A stretch of DNA of 36,311 nucleotides, taken from positions 1 to 36,311 of the forward strand of contig NCHA01000026.1 of NCBI GenBank assembly GCA_002257025.1, read 5' to 3'. The translations under genes were made by a program, and so were the position numbers. The notes under the pieces were generated by a model that worked only from the letters and a program-made list of their open reading frames with translations, made no database searches and was not told where the DNA came from. Of this stretch, positions 1 to 7,811 are shown piece by piece. Origin of the DNA: Sphingobacteriales bacterium 16-39-50 (GTDB lineage: Bacteria; Bacteroidota; Bacteroidia; Sphingobacteriales; Sphingobacteriaceae). Within the stretch, counting starts at the first letter, position 1, and every line of letters begins with the position of its first letter.

Positions 1-137
1 AGTATTGAGTATTGAGATTTAATTCGTATTCGTTGGGTATGTGTTCGTAATGATGAAAATTTGAGTAAAGATTACTCAATTGTTTTAGGGAATTCGTAAA
101 CCGTAATTCGTAATTAATAATTCGTAATTGGCTAAAA
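1..137. other. AT-rich intergenic edge with short tandem words
   Basis: No reading frame is supported here. The stretch contains repeated short words: AGTATTGAG twice at the very start, and several copies of ATTCGTAAT between about 95 and 130. It lies just downstream of the minus-strand sigma factor gene. It shows that no anti-sigma gene follows that gene within the window. Confidence 0.5.
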
Positions 138-749
138 CTACGCCAAGTATTCCCTGTTAAATGTCCTCCGGAGTTCGGTAATTGATGACTGAAGTCTGGA
201 TCGCAAAATACCGACTGTGATATTCAGTTCTTCGGCAGCCTGAACATGGGTGTACCCTTTAAAGTAAATCAAGTCCAATGCTAATCGCTGATCTTCATTA
301 AGAATATTCGTCATATCTTTTACTCCAATCAATTCAGGATTATACGAAACCTGAAATTTCTGATCGATCTGCTGAGTTGATTCAGAAAGATTTTCACTGA
401 CTGTATAATTCCGGTAATTAACACTTCTCAGGTAATCTATTGAAATATTGCGTGCTAATCTGGCCATCCAGGTGTACAACCTTCCCTTTCCGGGATCATA
501 TTGTTTAAATGACTTCCAAATTTTAATGAATGTCTCCTGAAGCAAGTCCTGAGCCACTTCTTCTATTACCACTATGGTAGAAATAACCCTGTACAAGGAA
601 TCTGAATACATCCGGTAAAGAGCAGACATTGCACTACCATCCATATTTTTCAAACCCTCAATCAGTTTATCTTCAGATAAGCGGAGTTTTCTACTCCTTC
701 CGATTCTACTTTTATTCGAATCTTCAATATGTATATCCATTGTTATCAT
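138..749 (-). CDS. ECF-type RNA polymerase sigma factor
   Basis: Alternative sigma factor of the sigma-70 family (ECF group), which directs core RNA polymerase to a specific promoter set. The 203 residues fit two domains. Region 2 is at about 40-109, with the helix around QDLLQETFIKIWKSF and the conserved W and R of LYTWMARLARNISID. Region 4 is at about 148-198, with a helix-turn-helix around YTHVQAAEELNITVGILRSRL. Regions 1.1 and 3 are absent, as expected for ECF factors. An alternative start three codons in (MDIHIED) is equally possible. I see no FecR-like or zinc-finger anti-sigma gene beside it: the 137 bases downstream are non-coding and the upstream neighbour is an FMN reductase. The regulon cannot be read from the sequence. 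Confidence 0.93.
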   Translation of the reverse strand: MITMDIHIEDSNKSRIGRSRKLRLSEDKLIEGLKNMDGSAMSALYRMYSDSLYRVISTIVVIEEVAQDLLQETFIKIWKSFKQYDPGKGRLYTWMARLARNISIDYLRSVNYRNYTVSENLSESTQQIDQKFQVSYNPELIGVKDMTNILNEDQRLALDLIYFKGYTHVQAAEELNITVGILRSRLQSSITELRRTFNREYLA

Positions 750-836
750 AATATCATTACGATTATTATTTAAAAATGGATGTCTAACATGAATTTAAGA
801 TGAAGTTTAAAAAAAATTATATTCCCCTATTTCCTG

Positions 837-852
837 CCCGATAGCTATCGGG
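837..852. repeat. Perfect 16-bp palindrome CCCGATAGCTATCGGG
   Basis: CCCGATAGCTATCGGG reads identically on both strands. It lies between the stop of the FMN reductase gene (861) and the start of the sigma factor gene (749). A copy with one change is at 3251-3266. Either a hairpin acting as a weak terminator or an interspersed repeat is plausible. There is no clean T-run on either side. Confidence 0.6.
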
Positions 853-860
853 CCCCCATC

Positions 861-1397
861 TCAATGCAGTTTTTTTGCAAATGCCAGAAAATCATTCAGA
901 AACTTATCCATCCTACCGGCGTAACTATCATCAGATAAAATCCCATTAGAGAACAAAGACTGAACCTTCGGCGTGATAAGATATGGCGGATAAACAATCC
1001 CTTGTAAGGTATTGGCATATTGCTGCAGGCTTTTTGCTGCACTTATTCCGCCCAGCATACCTGATGAAACGCTGACAATCCCAAACACTTTTCCTGAATA
1101 CTCCTGAAAAAAGTAATCCATGCTGTTCTTCAGACTGCCGGGATAACTCCCATTGTGCTCAGGTGATACGATCAGAAAAACATTGGTTTCATCCAGCCGG
1201 GATTTTAGAGCCTTTAAGGTATCCCCTGGTGAAGGATGGGAATCAAATGTATAATCCAATAATGGCAGATCCGTTTCCTTGACATCCCATAACCAATTAC
1301 CAATAGATATCTTGTCTAATCGATTTTTAACCTCCAATGCAACCTGATGAGATTGTCTGCCTGGCCTGGCACTTCCTGAAATTATTGCAATTTTCAT
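861..1397 (-). CDS. NADPH-dependent FMN reductase family protein
   Basis: Flavodoxin-like NAD(P)H:FMN/quinone oxidoreductase of 178 residues, probably cytosolic. The N-terminal strand and phosphate-binding loop are clear (IISGSARPGRQSHQVA, about 5-20). The second FMN-binding signature is SPEHNGSYPGSLKNSMDYF (about 78-96), followed by the GIVSVSSGMLGG loop (about 106-117). Length and motif order match the NADPH_FMN_red family (azoreductase/ChrR-like). Family members reduce FMN, quinones, azo dyes or chromate; the true substrate cannot be told. The gene is probably monocistronic: the OmpA gene upstream ends at 1606 and a strong hairpin separates the two. Confidence 0.92.
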   Translation of the reverse strand: MKIAIISGSARPGRQSHQVALEVKNRLDKISIGNWLWDVKETDLPLLDYTFDSHPSPGDTLKALKSRLDETNVFLIVSPEHNGSYPGSLKNSMDYFFQEYSGKVFGIVSVSSGMLGGISAAKSLQQYANTLQGIVYPPYLITPKVQSLFSNGILSDDSYAGRMDKFLNDFLAFAKKLH

Positions 1398-1552
1398 AAA
1401 ATTCCTTTCTTAATGATTTACTAAGCCTATTACCTACTCCCCCATTCCCACTTTTGGGAAGTCTGAAATAGGGAATAGATCTAAACGCTGTTCTATTTTC
1501 CATTTCCTATTCCCAAACGATTCGGGTTAAGTCACCAATACCAATTTACAAC

Positions 1553-1585
1553 AAAAGGGTGTCCAAAATAATTGAACACCCTTTT
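1553..1585. terminator. Intrinsic terminator-like hairpin after the OmpA gene
   Basis: AAAAGGGTGT (1553-1562) pairs perfectly with ACACCCTTTT (1576-1585) across a 13-nt loop. It begins 21 bases beyond the minus-strand OmpA stop codon. A-tracts and T-tracts at the stem edges make it suitable in either direction. It most likely ends the OmpA transcript and insulates the FMN reductase gene. Confidence 0.75.
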
Positions 1586-1605
1586 CTAAATTAAAAAATC
1601 CAGAC

Positions 1606-2205
1606 CTATCTTTTCCTGATTTCAACTCTTCTATTTAACTGACGACCTGATTCAGTATCATTGGAAGTAAGGGGCATTGACTCTCCAAAACCTTTGGTAA
1701 TCAGATTATTAGCATTAATACCCGCTGTTACCAAATAGCTTTTAACGGCAGTAGCTCTGTCAATGGAAAGAGTCATATTCCTCTGCTCAGTTCCTTCAGC
1801 TGAAGAATGTCCGTTAAGATTAAAGCTCATTGATGAAAATTTCTTCATTTCTCTGGCTATTTCATCAAGTACCGCATAGGATGAAGTTTTCAGCACTGAG
1901 GAGTTAAACTCAAATAATATATTTTTATAATTGAATGTTGGCTCAGAGGCAACAGTCTCAGGACAACCACCATTGACAGAAGAACCTGCCTTATTCGGGC
2001 AATTATCTTTTGAATCAGGAATGCCGTCACCATCTGTATCGGACTCAACAACTGCAGCCGCCTTGGGTGCATCCTGAACACTGGCAGGTACGGGTGCCGC
2101 TGGCGCCTGGCTGATAATCTTTTTTGGTTTACAGGAAGAAAACAATACCATAGCAGTAAAGACTGCAATGGCAAAAATCGAAAATGTGCTTTTAAAGTTT
2201 CTCAT
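1606..2205 (-). CDS. OmpA-family outer-membrane lipoprotein with TSP3 calcium repeat
   Basis: A 199-residue lipoprotein predicted to tether the outer membrane to peptidoglycan. It starts with a lipoprotein signal ending in the lipobox LFSSC, so Cys25 would be lipidated. An Ala/Pro-rich linker follows. One thrombospondin type-3-like calcium-binding repeat is at about 56-72 (DTDGDGIPDSKDNCPNKAG). The C-terminal OmpA domain is at about 92-199, with NLNGHSSAEGTEQRN and the NRRVEI peptidoglycan-binding helix. The usual GHTD aspartate is replaced by Ser (GHSSAEG), a substitution that I recall being common in this phylum. There is no beta-barrel, so this is a Pal-like rather than porin-like protein. 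Confidence 0.92.
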   Translation of the reverse strand: MRNFKSTFSIFAIAVFTAMVLFSSCKPKKIISQAPAAPVPASVQDAPKAAAVVESDTDGDGIPDSKDNCPNKAGSSVNGGCPETVASEPTFNYKNILFEFNSSVLKTSSYAVLDEIAREMKKFSSMSFNLNGHSSAEGTEQRNMTLSIDRATAVKSYLVTAGINANNLITKGFGESMPLTSNDTESGRQLNRRVEIRKR

Positions 2206-2518
2206 TTCTAGCTTAAATGGTTTATTAAATTATTGGAAATAAAACTACTACTTACTTGCTTTTTAAACAAACTAAACAGCAATTAATAATAAAAAGAACC
2301 CAAATGATTAAATAAGCAGAGAAAAAAACTGTTTTTTATTCAAATAGAAACAAAGTAGACAGAACTTAATTGAATTCTTCCTTGCAGCAGAAACGATCCA
2401 ATTCTCATTGAAATAAAACCCAGGTAGAAAAACATGAGGTGCAGAAAAATATCTTACTCCTCAATGACTTTCCATTCAATAAATTCTCGTCAATTTGTAA
2501 AGGAAACTTTTGGAAGTT
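2206..2518. other. Intergenic region between divergent OmpA and SDR genes
   Basis: About 310 bases separating the minus-strand OmpA start from the plus-strand SDR start. I find no supported gene. It must hold both divergent promoters, but I see no clear TAnnTTTG box. The AT-rich part near 2215-2350 is the likeliest place for the OmpA promoter. Confidence 0.4.
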
Positions 2519-3235
2519 ATGGAATCATTAAAAGGAAAAAATGCAGTTATAACCGGAGCAGGAAAAGGAATCGGGAAGGCAGTAGCGATAGCATTGGCCG
2601 CAGAAGGAGTGAATGTGGGTTTGATATCACGTTCAGGTAAGGATCTTCTGGAATTAAAAGACGAACTGAAAAAATATGCTGTTAAAACCGCAATTGCAAT
2701 AGCTGATGTTGCAGATATACAAGCTGTGAATGCTGCTATAATGAGTATTCATAAAGAGCTGGGCATTATTGATATCTTAATCAATAATGCAGGAATTGCA
2801 AAATTCGGAAAGTTTTTAGAACTGGAACCTTCAGAATGGGAGGATCAGATTAAAGTCAATCTCTTCGGTGTTTATTATGTAACACGCGCGGTATTACCAC
2901 AAATGATTGAGCGTCAGACCGGAGACATTGTTAATATTTCTTCAAGTGCAGGTTTGAAAGGAAGTCCCCTAACAAGTGCCTATAGTGCCTCAAAATTTGG
3001 TGTGATGGGTCTCAGCGACTCATTAATGCAGGAAGTTCGTAAGCATAATATTCGCGTCACTGCATTAAACCCGAGTACGGTAGTAACTGATCTGGCTATT
3101 AGTGCCAATCTGATAAACAACAATGAAGACCGGGTGATGCATCCCGAAGATTTTGCAGAATTGATTGTAGCACAGTTAAAATTAAACAGAAGGGTTTTTG
3201 TGAAAGATGCTTCTATCTGGTCTACAAATCCATAA
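2519..3235 (+). CDS. Short-chain dehydrogenase/reductase, FabG-like
   Basis: Classical SDR oxidoreductase (3-oxoacyl-ACP reductase/sepiapterin reductase-like), 238 residues from the ATG. Visible motifs are the cofactor loop TGAGKGIG (12-19), NNAG (89-92), the catalytic serines in NISSSAG (about 141-143), and YSASK giving catalytic Tyr155 and Lys159. The basic residues after beta-2 (SRSGKD) favour NADPH. A TTG at 2510 gives three extra residues. It has the better-spaced purine box (AAAGGA, 2499-2504), so the start is uncertain between 2510 and 2519. No fatty-acid synthesis genes are nearby, so a housekeeping FabG role is unlikely and the substrate is unknown. Confidence 0.93.
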   Translation: MESLKGKNAVITGAGKGIGKAVAIALAAEGVNVGLISRSGKDLLELKDELKKYAVKTAIAIADVADIQAVNAAIMSIHKELGIIDILINNAGIAKFGKFLELEPSEWEDQIKVNLFGVYYVTRAVLPQMIERQTGDIVNISSSAGLKGSPLTSAYSASKFGVMGLSDSLMQEVRKHNIRVTALNPSTVVTDLAISANLINNNEDRVMHPEDFAELIVAQLKLNRRVFVKDASIWSTNP

Positions 3236-3250
3236 TCCATCTATTCCCCA

Positions 3251-3266
3251 CCCGATTGCTATCGGG
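3251..3266. repeat. Near-palindrome CCCGATTGCTATCGGG
   Basis: It differs by one base from the palindrome at 837-852. It sits 16 bases after the SDR stop codon and may act as its terminator hairpin. The flanking text is also C-rich, as at the other copy, so this may be an interspersed repeat. Confidence 0.55.
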
Positions 3267-3301
3267 TTCCCATTCCCCACAAAAACATACCTGCAATCAC
3301 A

Positions 3302-3309
3302 TATCTTTG
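3302..3309 (+). promoter_or_regulatory. Bacteroidota-type -7 box TATCTTTG for the cupin gene
   Basis: TATCTTTG matches the Bacteroidota sigma -7 consensus TAnnTTTG and lies 22 bases before the cupin ATG. The matching -33 TTG element is not obvious, so this rests on the -7 box and its position. Confidence 0.5.
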
Positions 3310-3331
3310 CACAAACCTCCAAACCTTAAGA

Positions 3332-3661
3332 ATGACGAAACATTTTATCGAAGACGAAAAAATTGAATGGGAACAGATTGATGAGGGCGTTCAGAGAAAG
3401 ATCATGGCTCATGACCCAAGCCTGATGATTGTGAAGATCAAATTTGAAAAGGGCGGTATCGGCCCCCTGCACAAGCATCCTCATGTTCAGATCACTCATG
3501 TACAAAGTGGAAAGTTTGAAGTGAGCATTGATGGTAAAAAACAAATACTTAAAGGAGGCGATGCATTTCTTGTAACTTCAAACCTGATTCATGGTGTACT
3601 CTGCCTTGAAGCAGGAATTATTATCGATACATTCAGCCCGATGCGGGAAGATTTTTTATGA
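3332..3661 (+). CDS. Small single-domain cupin protein
   Basis: A 109-residue single-domain cupin. Cupin motif 1 is around GIGPLHKHPHVQITHVQSGKFEV (42-64), with His47, His49 and Gln53 in metal-ligand positions. Motif 2 is around GGDAFLVTSNLIHGV, with His87 as the remaining ligand. This fits a compact barrel binding one divalent metal. Similar small cupins include sugar-binding, isomerase and dioxygenase-like proteins, so substrate and reaction cannot be assigned. It is transcribed alone, facing the sterol desaturase gene whose stop is only 11 bases away. Confidence 0.88.
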   Translation: MTKHFIEDEKIEWEQIDEGVQRKIMAHDPSLMIVKIKFEKGGIGPLHKHPHVQITHVQSGKFEVSIDGKKQILKGGDAFLVTSNLIHGVLCLEAGIIIDTFSPMREDFL

Positions 3662-3672
3662 ATCTTCAAGTA

Positions 3673-4674
3673 TTAAACATTATTATCCAATTCAATTGCC
3701 TTTCGAAGTGCTCCAACAGTTTTATGATCGCCTGTATGACTCCAGCCAGGGGGCATAAAAACATATAAAAATTTATTCTTAATCCCCGGAGCACGATAAA
3801 CATCCATTGCCAGCGCAGTAATCTCTCCAAAATAAGAGTCCAGAAAACTGTTGGGTTTCATTTCCCTTGTAATTCCATATTGAATATTAATACCATCCTT
3901 TTCAGGCTGATAAGTCTTAAATACTTTATCCCAGATATTCAATAAGTTACAGTAATTCATATCCATGTACTCAATATTTTTGGCATGATGCACACGGTGG
4001 TGTGAGGGTGTTAAAATAAATTTTCCCAGGACTCCCATTCGGGCATCCTTCATCATTGATTCTCCGATATGAATAAATGAACCCCAGGTTCCATCGATGA
4101 ACATTATCACGAATAACATTGCAGGAGGTACGCCTGCCAGCATACAAATAGTAGTCCTGATTATATCTGCATAAGGTGCTTCAAGGAAGAAATGGGCATG
4201 AGAAACCGCCAGATTCATACTTTCCGGGGCATGATGTGTTGAATGCAAGCACCAGAATAAGCGCACTTTATGCCCGAAATAATGATAAACAAAATGAGCC
4301 AGTTCCCAGATGATATAACCATAAATAAACCAGTACCAGGTGAACTGAATGTTGATTATTGCATACTTTTCAAAAATTCCAATACAAACCATAGTCATTC
4401 CTATGGATATGTACCTGCCAATAATTGAATTAAATAAATAAGAAAAGAAAGATATCTTATAAGAAACAACCTTAAACTGCTTGTAGAGAAGTCCCCTGAT
4501 CAATTCAAGTATCAAAATAATGGGCAGTAAAGGTGCAATTGCCCTGGTAATACCTTCATAGGTAAGCAGGGTCTTATAGTCTCCTGATTTGATAATTTCA
4601 ATAAGTCCATCAAGACTGAAAAAGCCCCATATTTGCTCCCCTATTAATTCAAAAAATTCCATAAATATTGACAA
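3673..4674 (-). CDS. Sterol desaturase/fatty acid hydroxylase superfamily membrane protein
   Basis: Integral-membrane di-iron oxygenase of 333 residues. Histidine clusters characteristic of the superfamily are present in order: HFVYH plus FGH (His127, 131, 135), HSTHH (144-148) and HHRVHH (225-230). Hydrophobic segments lie at about 42-65, 72-100, 110-130 and 170-200. Among bacterial homologues the profile resembles alkylglycerol monooxygenase (AGMO)-like and carotenoid/fatty-acid hydroxylases. The gene stands alone, so the lipid substrate is unknown. Its start codon region overlaps a plus-strand promoter-like sequence (4668-4694) that reads away from it. Confidence 0.9.
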   Translation of the reverse strand: MSIFMEFFELIGEQIWGFFSLDGLIEIIKSGDYKTLLTYEGITRAIAPLLPIILILELIRGLLYKQFKVVSYKISFFSYLFNSIIGRYISIGMTMVCIGIFEKYAIINIQFTWYWFIYGYIIWELAHFVYHYFGHKVRLFWCLHSTHHAPESMNLAVSHAHFFLEAPYADIIRTTICMLAGVPPAMLFVIMFIDGTWGSFIHIGESMMKDARMGVLGKFILTPSHHRVHHAKNIEYMDMNYCNLLNIWDKVFKTYQPEKDGINIQYGITREMKPNSFLDSYFGEITALAMDVYRAPGIKNKFLYVFMPPGWSHTGDHKTVGALRKAIELDNNV

Positions 4675-4694
4675 TTTCTGATTTTTTATATTTG
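4668..4694 (+). promoter_or_regulatory. Promoter-like TTG-N16-TATATTTG reading into a gene-poor gap
   Basis: TTG at 4668-4670 and TATATTTG at 4687-4694 match the Bacteroidota -33/-7 arrangement, with a 16-base spacer (slightly short). It points rightward into 4695-4928, where only a 25-codon ORF (4776-4853) follows. It overlaps the first codons of the divergent sterol desaturase gene. Confidence 0.45.
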
Positions 4695-4775
4695 CATTTT
4701 CTCAATACGAAGTTATCATTCGTTAGCACTTTACAAAATATCTGGAGATCAGATTTATCAAAACATAAAATTGTA

Positions 4776-4853
4776 ATGCTTAATGAACAGAAATCCGCTG
4801 GAACTATCCCTATTAATGAGAATGATATTCTTCAAGAAAACCTTTGTAAATAA
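4776..4853 (+). CDS. Possible 25-residue small protein
   Basis: A short ORF starting MLNEQKSAGTIP and ending NLCK, lying about 80 bases after the promoter-like sequence at 4668-4694. It is hydrophilic, with no signal or membrane segment. The frame extends upstream to 4668 without a stop, but the longer version would begin inside the promoter. I do not recognise a family. The transcript could equally be a non-coding RNA or the ORF could be chance. Confidence 0.2.
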   Translation: MLNEQKSAGTIPINENDILQENLCK

Positions 4854-4887
4854 GAAACCCGCCAGCAAGAAATAGCAGACGGGTTTC
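4854..4887. terminator. Hairpin GAAACCCG...CGGGTTTC downstream of the phosphoesterase gene
   Basis: GAAACCCG (4854-4861) pairs with CGGGTTTC (4880-4887) over an 18-nt loop. It lies 42 bases beyond the minus-strand stop codon at 4929. Read leftward it is followed by T-rich sequence, as expected for a terminator of that gene. Read rightward it is followed by A-rich sequence, so termination of a plus transcript is less certain. Confidence 0.55.
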
Positions 4888-4928
4888 AGAGTAAAAAACA
4901 CTCTATTAGGGTGGATAATTATCTAAAA

Positions 4929-7379
4929 TTATTTTTCTCCATCCTCATCCTTGTCGTTAATTTTCAGAAAGGCTGCCCTAACCGGGGATGGAGCTGGTTT
5001 ACCTTTTATACCCTGCCAAAGGATTTCATTAAAAATCAAATCAGGGACCGAATCCTCTTTTGTCCAATTAAATTTTTCAGATAGTTTACCAAGTTTTGTG
5101 TTTTCCGGGTTCTTATCGTTCAGGTCAACACTTACTGGTAAATGATTATAGGGAGTAAAATCAGGATTCTTGGTAAACAACCTCCACATCGGCGTTGCAG
5201 CCGCATCATATTGAGTCATAGGCGGCAAACCTAGTATCAATTCCATGGTTCTTAACATACCGGAAGTGGTGTACATTGTATGATCCACATACTTTCTCTT
5301 TACGAAAGGGCCAACAACAAAAGCAGGACTTCTATGTGCATCCACATGATCAGGACCGTTTTGTGCATCATCCTCCAGAATAAATACGACGCTCTCCTTC
5401 CAAACCGGGCTTTTGCTCAAATGGTCAATTAGCATACCTACAGCAAGATCATTATCGGCAACGTGAGCAAATGGGGTTGGCCTGCCTGCTCTCATCCCTT
5501 CAGTATGATTATTCCCAAGCCTGATTGTTGAAAATTGAGGTACCGCATCATTTTCCACCAGGAGATCAAAGTCAGATTTCCACTGGTAGAAACGTGTGGT
5601 GTCCCTCGTACCCATTCCATAGGGTGCAAATTTTGCAGAATGGCCTTTTAGCGATTCTAGTCGTGGTTTCATGCCAAAATCATCTGAAACAAACTCTCCA
5701 TAAGATCGATAGCTTACATTATGTTTAGCACATAGATCCCATATAAAGCCATCTTTATTATTCCCAATTTTAAGCGTAGCTGAAGTTCCATGTGTACCTC
5801 CTTTCTGACCATAGGATGCAGGCCAGTTTTTCTCTACATAATCATTTGCATAAGCCCCCATACTCCAATTATGGCCGTCAGCACTAACCTCAGCATCAAC
5901 ATAAAAATTATCAAGCAATACATAATCCCTGGCAAGTTTATGTTGATTAGGAGTGATTTTTTCACCAAACAATAAAAGTGAAGTATCGCCATTCCCACCT
6001 GGAATATCACTCAAAACCTGATCATAGGTTCTGTTCTCTTTAATGATGTAGAATACATGCTTAATTGGAGATTTATCACCCACTTTCATCGGAACAGGAT
6101 TCCCTGGTTCTCCCTCAGCATTTAATTCACCTGATTTGGAATATGGTGAATTTTTATAAACGGCCTGCGAAAATATGCCTAGTTGACTAACTGAAGGTTC
6201 TGTAATAATACTCAAACTACCTCGAAACAGCGATCCTATATATTGAACCTTTTCAGGTTTTGCAACTTCAGCCTTATGGCTCAAAACCAATTGTCTTCTG
6301 TCAACAGGATTTGGACCGAACGGATTCGCATATGAGGTTAAGCCTTTTCCGTTTGTTACAAAGATTTTTTTGCCAACTACTTTAACATTTGTAGGATACC
6401 ATCCTACAGGAATGAAACCTTTGGATTTACTTTCTGAAACAACTGATACATCAAAAACAGCCAGACTATTGTTATCAGCATTAGCGATGTATAATGTTTT
6501 TTCATCTTCACTTAAGGCCAATCCATTACTTGTTGAACCGGAGGGTGAATCAGGATACAAAGCAGCATTCAAGGTTTGAACCACAGTTTTTGTTTTGGTG
6601 TTGATGATCGATACTGAATTATCATCTGAATTGGCTACATATAGATAATCACCATTTCTTGTCAGAAACATTTCATTGGGATGATTTCCAACTGAAATTT
6701 CCTGAACTAGTTTTTCAGATCTGATATCATAAAACAAAACCTTTTTATCACCCCACAAGCTAATATAAAGGGTATTACGGTCGGCACTAAGCTTACAAGT
6801 ATATGCTTCTGCTCCAAGAGGTATAGTTTTTTCAAGAGCTTTTGTACTTAGGTTAAAGACATATAAACTTTTAGCTTCTTTTGTTACTACAAATAATTTT
6901 TGATGGATAGTTTCTTCAAGATCAAGGCCTGCGGTTCCTATTTGCTTAGGCCAGGGCTTATCGAGTATAAAGGAATCAACCAATTGTAACTTCTCATTTT
7001 GTAATGAATATTTGTTAACCTTGTTGTCGTGCCCACCAGAAGCATAAAGAAACCGATTATCTTTGCTAAATGCTAATCCGTACCAGGCCTTCGCGATCAC
7101 TATACTATCAATCCTGGTTTCTTTTTCTACATCAATGAGATCAATCGTGTGGGTACTCTGACCATTGTTTGTAATTGCAAGATATTTCCGGTTACTGCTC
7201 AGCACCATATTCAGAGGAAGTTCACCAATAGAAAGGTTTTTACCAGCAGGCGTAATTGACCAACCGTTGGGAAGAAGCACTCTATTTTTCTCAAGTTCGC
7301 TTAAAGTTTGGGCGAATGAAGAACTTAAAAGAGCAATAAACAAAAGAAAAAAAAGTGAAGATTTGAGTTTGAAATTCAT
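4929..7379 (-). CDS. Secreted YncE-like beta-propeller / phosphoesterase fusion
   Basis: A two-domain secreted protein of about 816 residues. I start it at 7379 (MNFKLKSSLFF) because this gives a clean signal peptide ending SSFAQ; an ATG nine codons upstream would extend it. The N-terminal half (roughly 30-360) is a repetitive YncE-like propeller with recurring units such as LYVANSDDNSVSIINTKT and LYIANADNNSLAVFD. The C-terminal half (roughly 440-760) is an alkaline phosphatase-superfamily/phosphoesterase domain, with VFYIIKENRTYDQVL, SADGHNWSMGAYAND, FILEDDAQNGPDHVDAHR and a YTTSGMLRTMELILGL helix. The fusion is a known Bacteroidota and Acidobacteriota architecture. It probably works in the periplasm or outside the cell on phosphoesters; the substrate is unknown. 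Confidence 0.9.
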   Translation of the reverse strand: MNFKLKSSLFFLLFIALLSSSFAQTLSELEKNRVLLPNGWSITPAGKNLSIGELPLNMVLSSNRKYLAITNNGQSTHTIDLIDVEKETRIDSIVIAKAWYGLAFSKDNRFLYASGGHDNKVNKYSLQNEKLQLVDSFILDKPWPKQIGTAGLDLEETIHQKLFVVTKEAKSLYVFNLSTKALEKTIPLGAEAYTCKLSADRNTLYISLWGDKKVLFYDIRSEKLVQEISVGNHPNEMFLTRNGDYLYVANSDDNSVSIINTKTKTVVQTLNAALYPDSPSGSTSNGLALSEDEKTLYIANADNNSLAVFDVSVVSESKSKGFIPVGWYPTNVKVVGKKIFVTNGKGLTSYANPFGPNPVDRRQLVLSHKAEVAKPEKVQYIGSLFRGSLSIITEPSVSQLGIFSQAVYKNSPYSKSGELNAEGEPGNPVPMKVGDKSPIKHVFYIIKENRTYDQVLSDIPGGNGDTSLLLFGEKITPNQHKLARDYVLLDNFYVDAEVSADGHNWSMGAYANDYVEKNWPASYGQKGGTHGTSATLKIGNNKDGFIWDLCAKHNVSYRSYGEFVSDDFGMKPRLESLKGHSAKFAPYGMGTRDTTRFYQWKSDFDLLVENDAVPQFSTIRLGNNHTEGMRAGRPTPFAHVADNDLAVGMLIDHLSKSPVWKESVVFILEDDAQNGPDHVDAHRSPAFVVGPFVKRKYVDHTMYTTSGMLRTMELILGLPPMTQYDAAATPMWRLFTKNPDFTPYNHLPVSVDLNDKNPENTKLGKLSEKFNWTKEDSVPDLIFNEILWQGIKGKPAPSPVRAAFLKINDKDEDGEK

Positions 7380-7811
7380 TTTATGATTGTTTAAGAATTG
7401 ATACAAGCCTAATTTAATTTAAATCGATTGTCTTGAGACTCCTTTCCTAGGTCTAAAGGCTGCTAAAAGCTATCAACGATTCTATATAAATAAGAAATTG
7501 CAATTTATTTAAAACAACAATCACATATTTCAAATCAATAAAAACAAATTGTTAATTAATTGCCTCAAACGAATGTTCAAACTATTTTAGTTTAGTTCAA
7601 CTATTAAAAAGATCTATTAAAGCTACTGGGCATTAACAGATATTCTACTGAATTTCCATGACACCTAACAAGTGAAGTGTAGGATTATTTCAAATATCCA
7701 GATGCTATATTTAACCCTCATTGGCCTTAATAAATAAGGCTTTAAATAATCAATAATCTGCCTTGAATGATAATTAAAACGATCTAACAAATGTTCAGTT
7801 AAATCAGCAAA
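7380..7811. other. AT-rich intergenic gap, no gene seen
   Basis: About 430 bases between two co-directional minus-strand genes (GGT ends at 7812, phosphoesterase starts at 7379). No frame is supported and no hairpin with a T-run stands out. It presumably carries the phosphoesterase promoter, but I could not place a TAnnTTTG box on the minus strand. Confidence 0.4.

Noticed and set aside
138..1397. Sigma factor and FMN reductase as a regulatory operon
   Set aside because: There are 111 bases and a palindrome between them, and no anti-sigma gene; co-directional placement alone is weak evidence.
2434..2640. ORF overlapping the start of the SDR gene
   Set aside because: It is basic, low-complexity and out of frame with the clearly conserved SDR reading frame.
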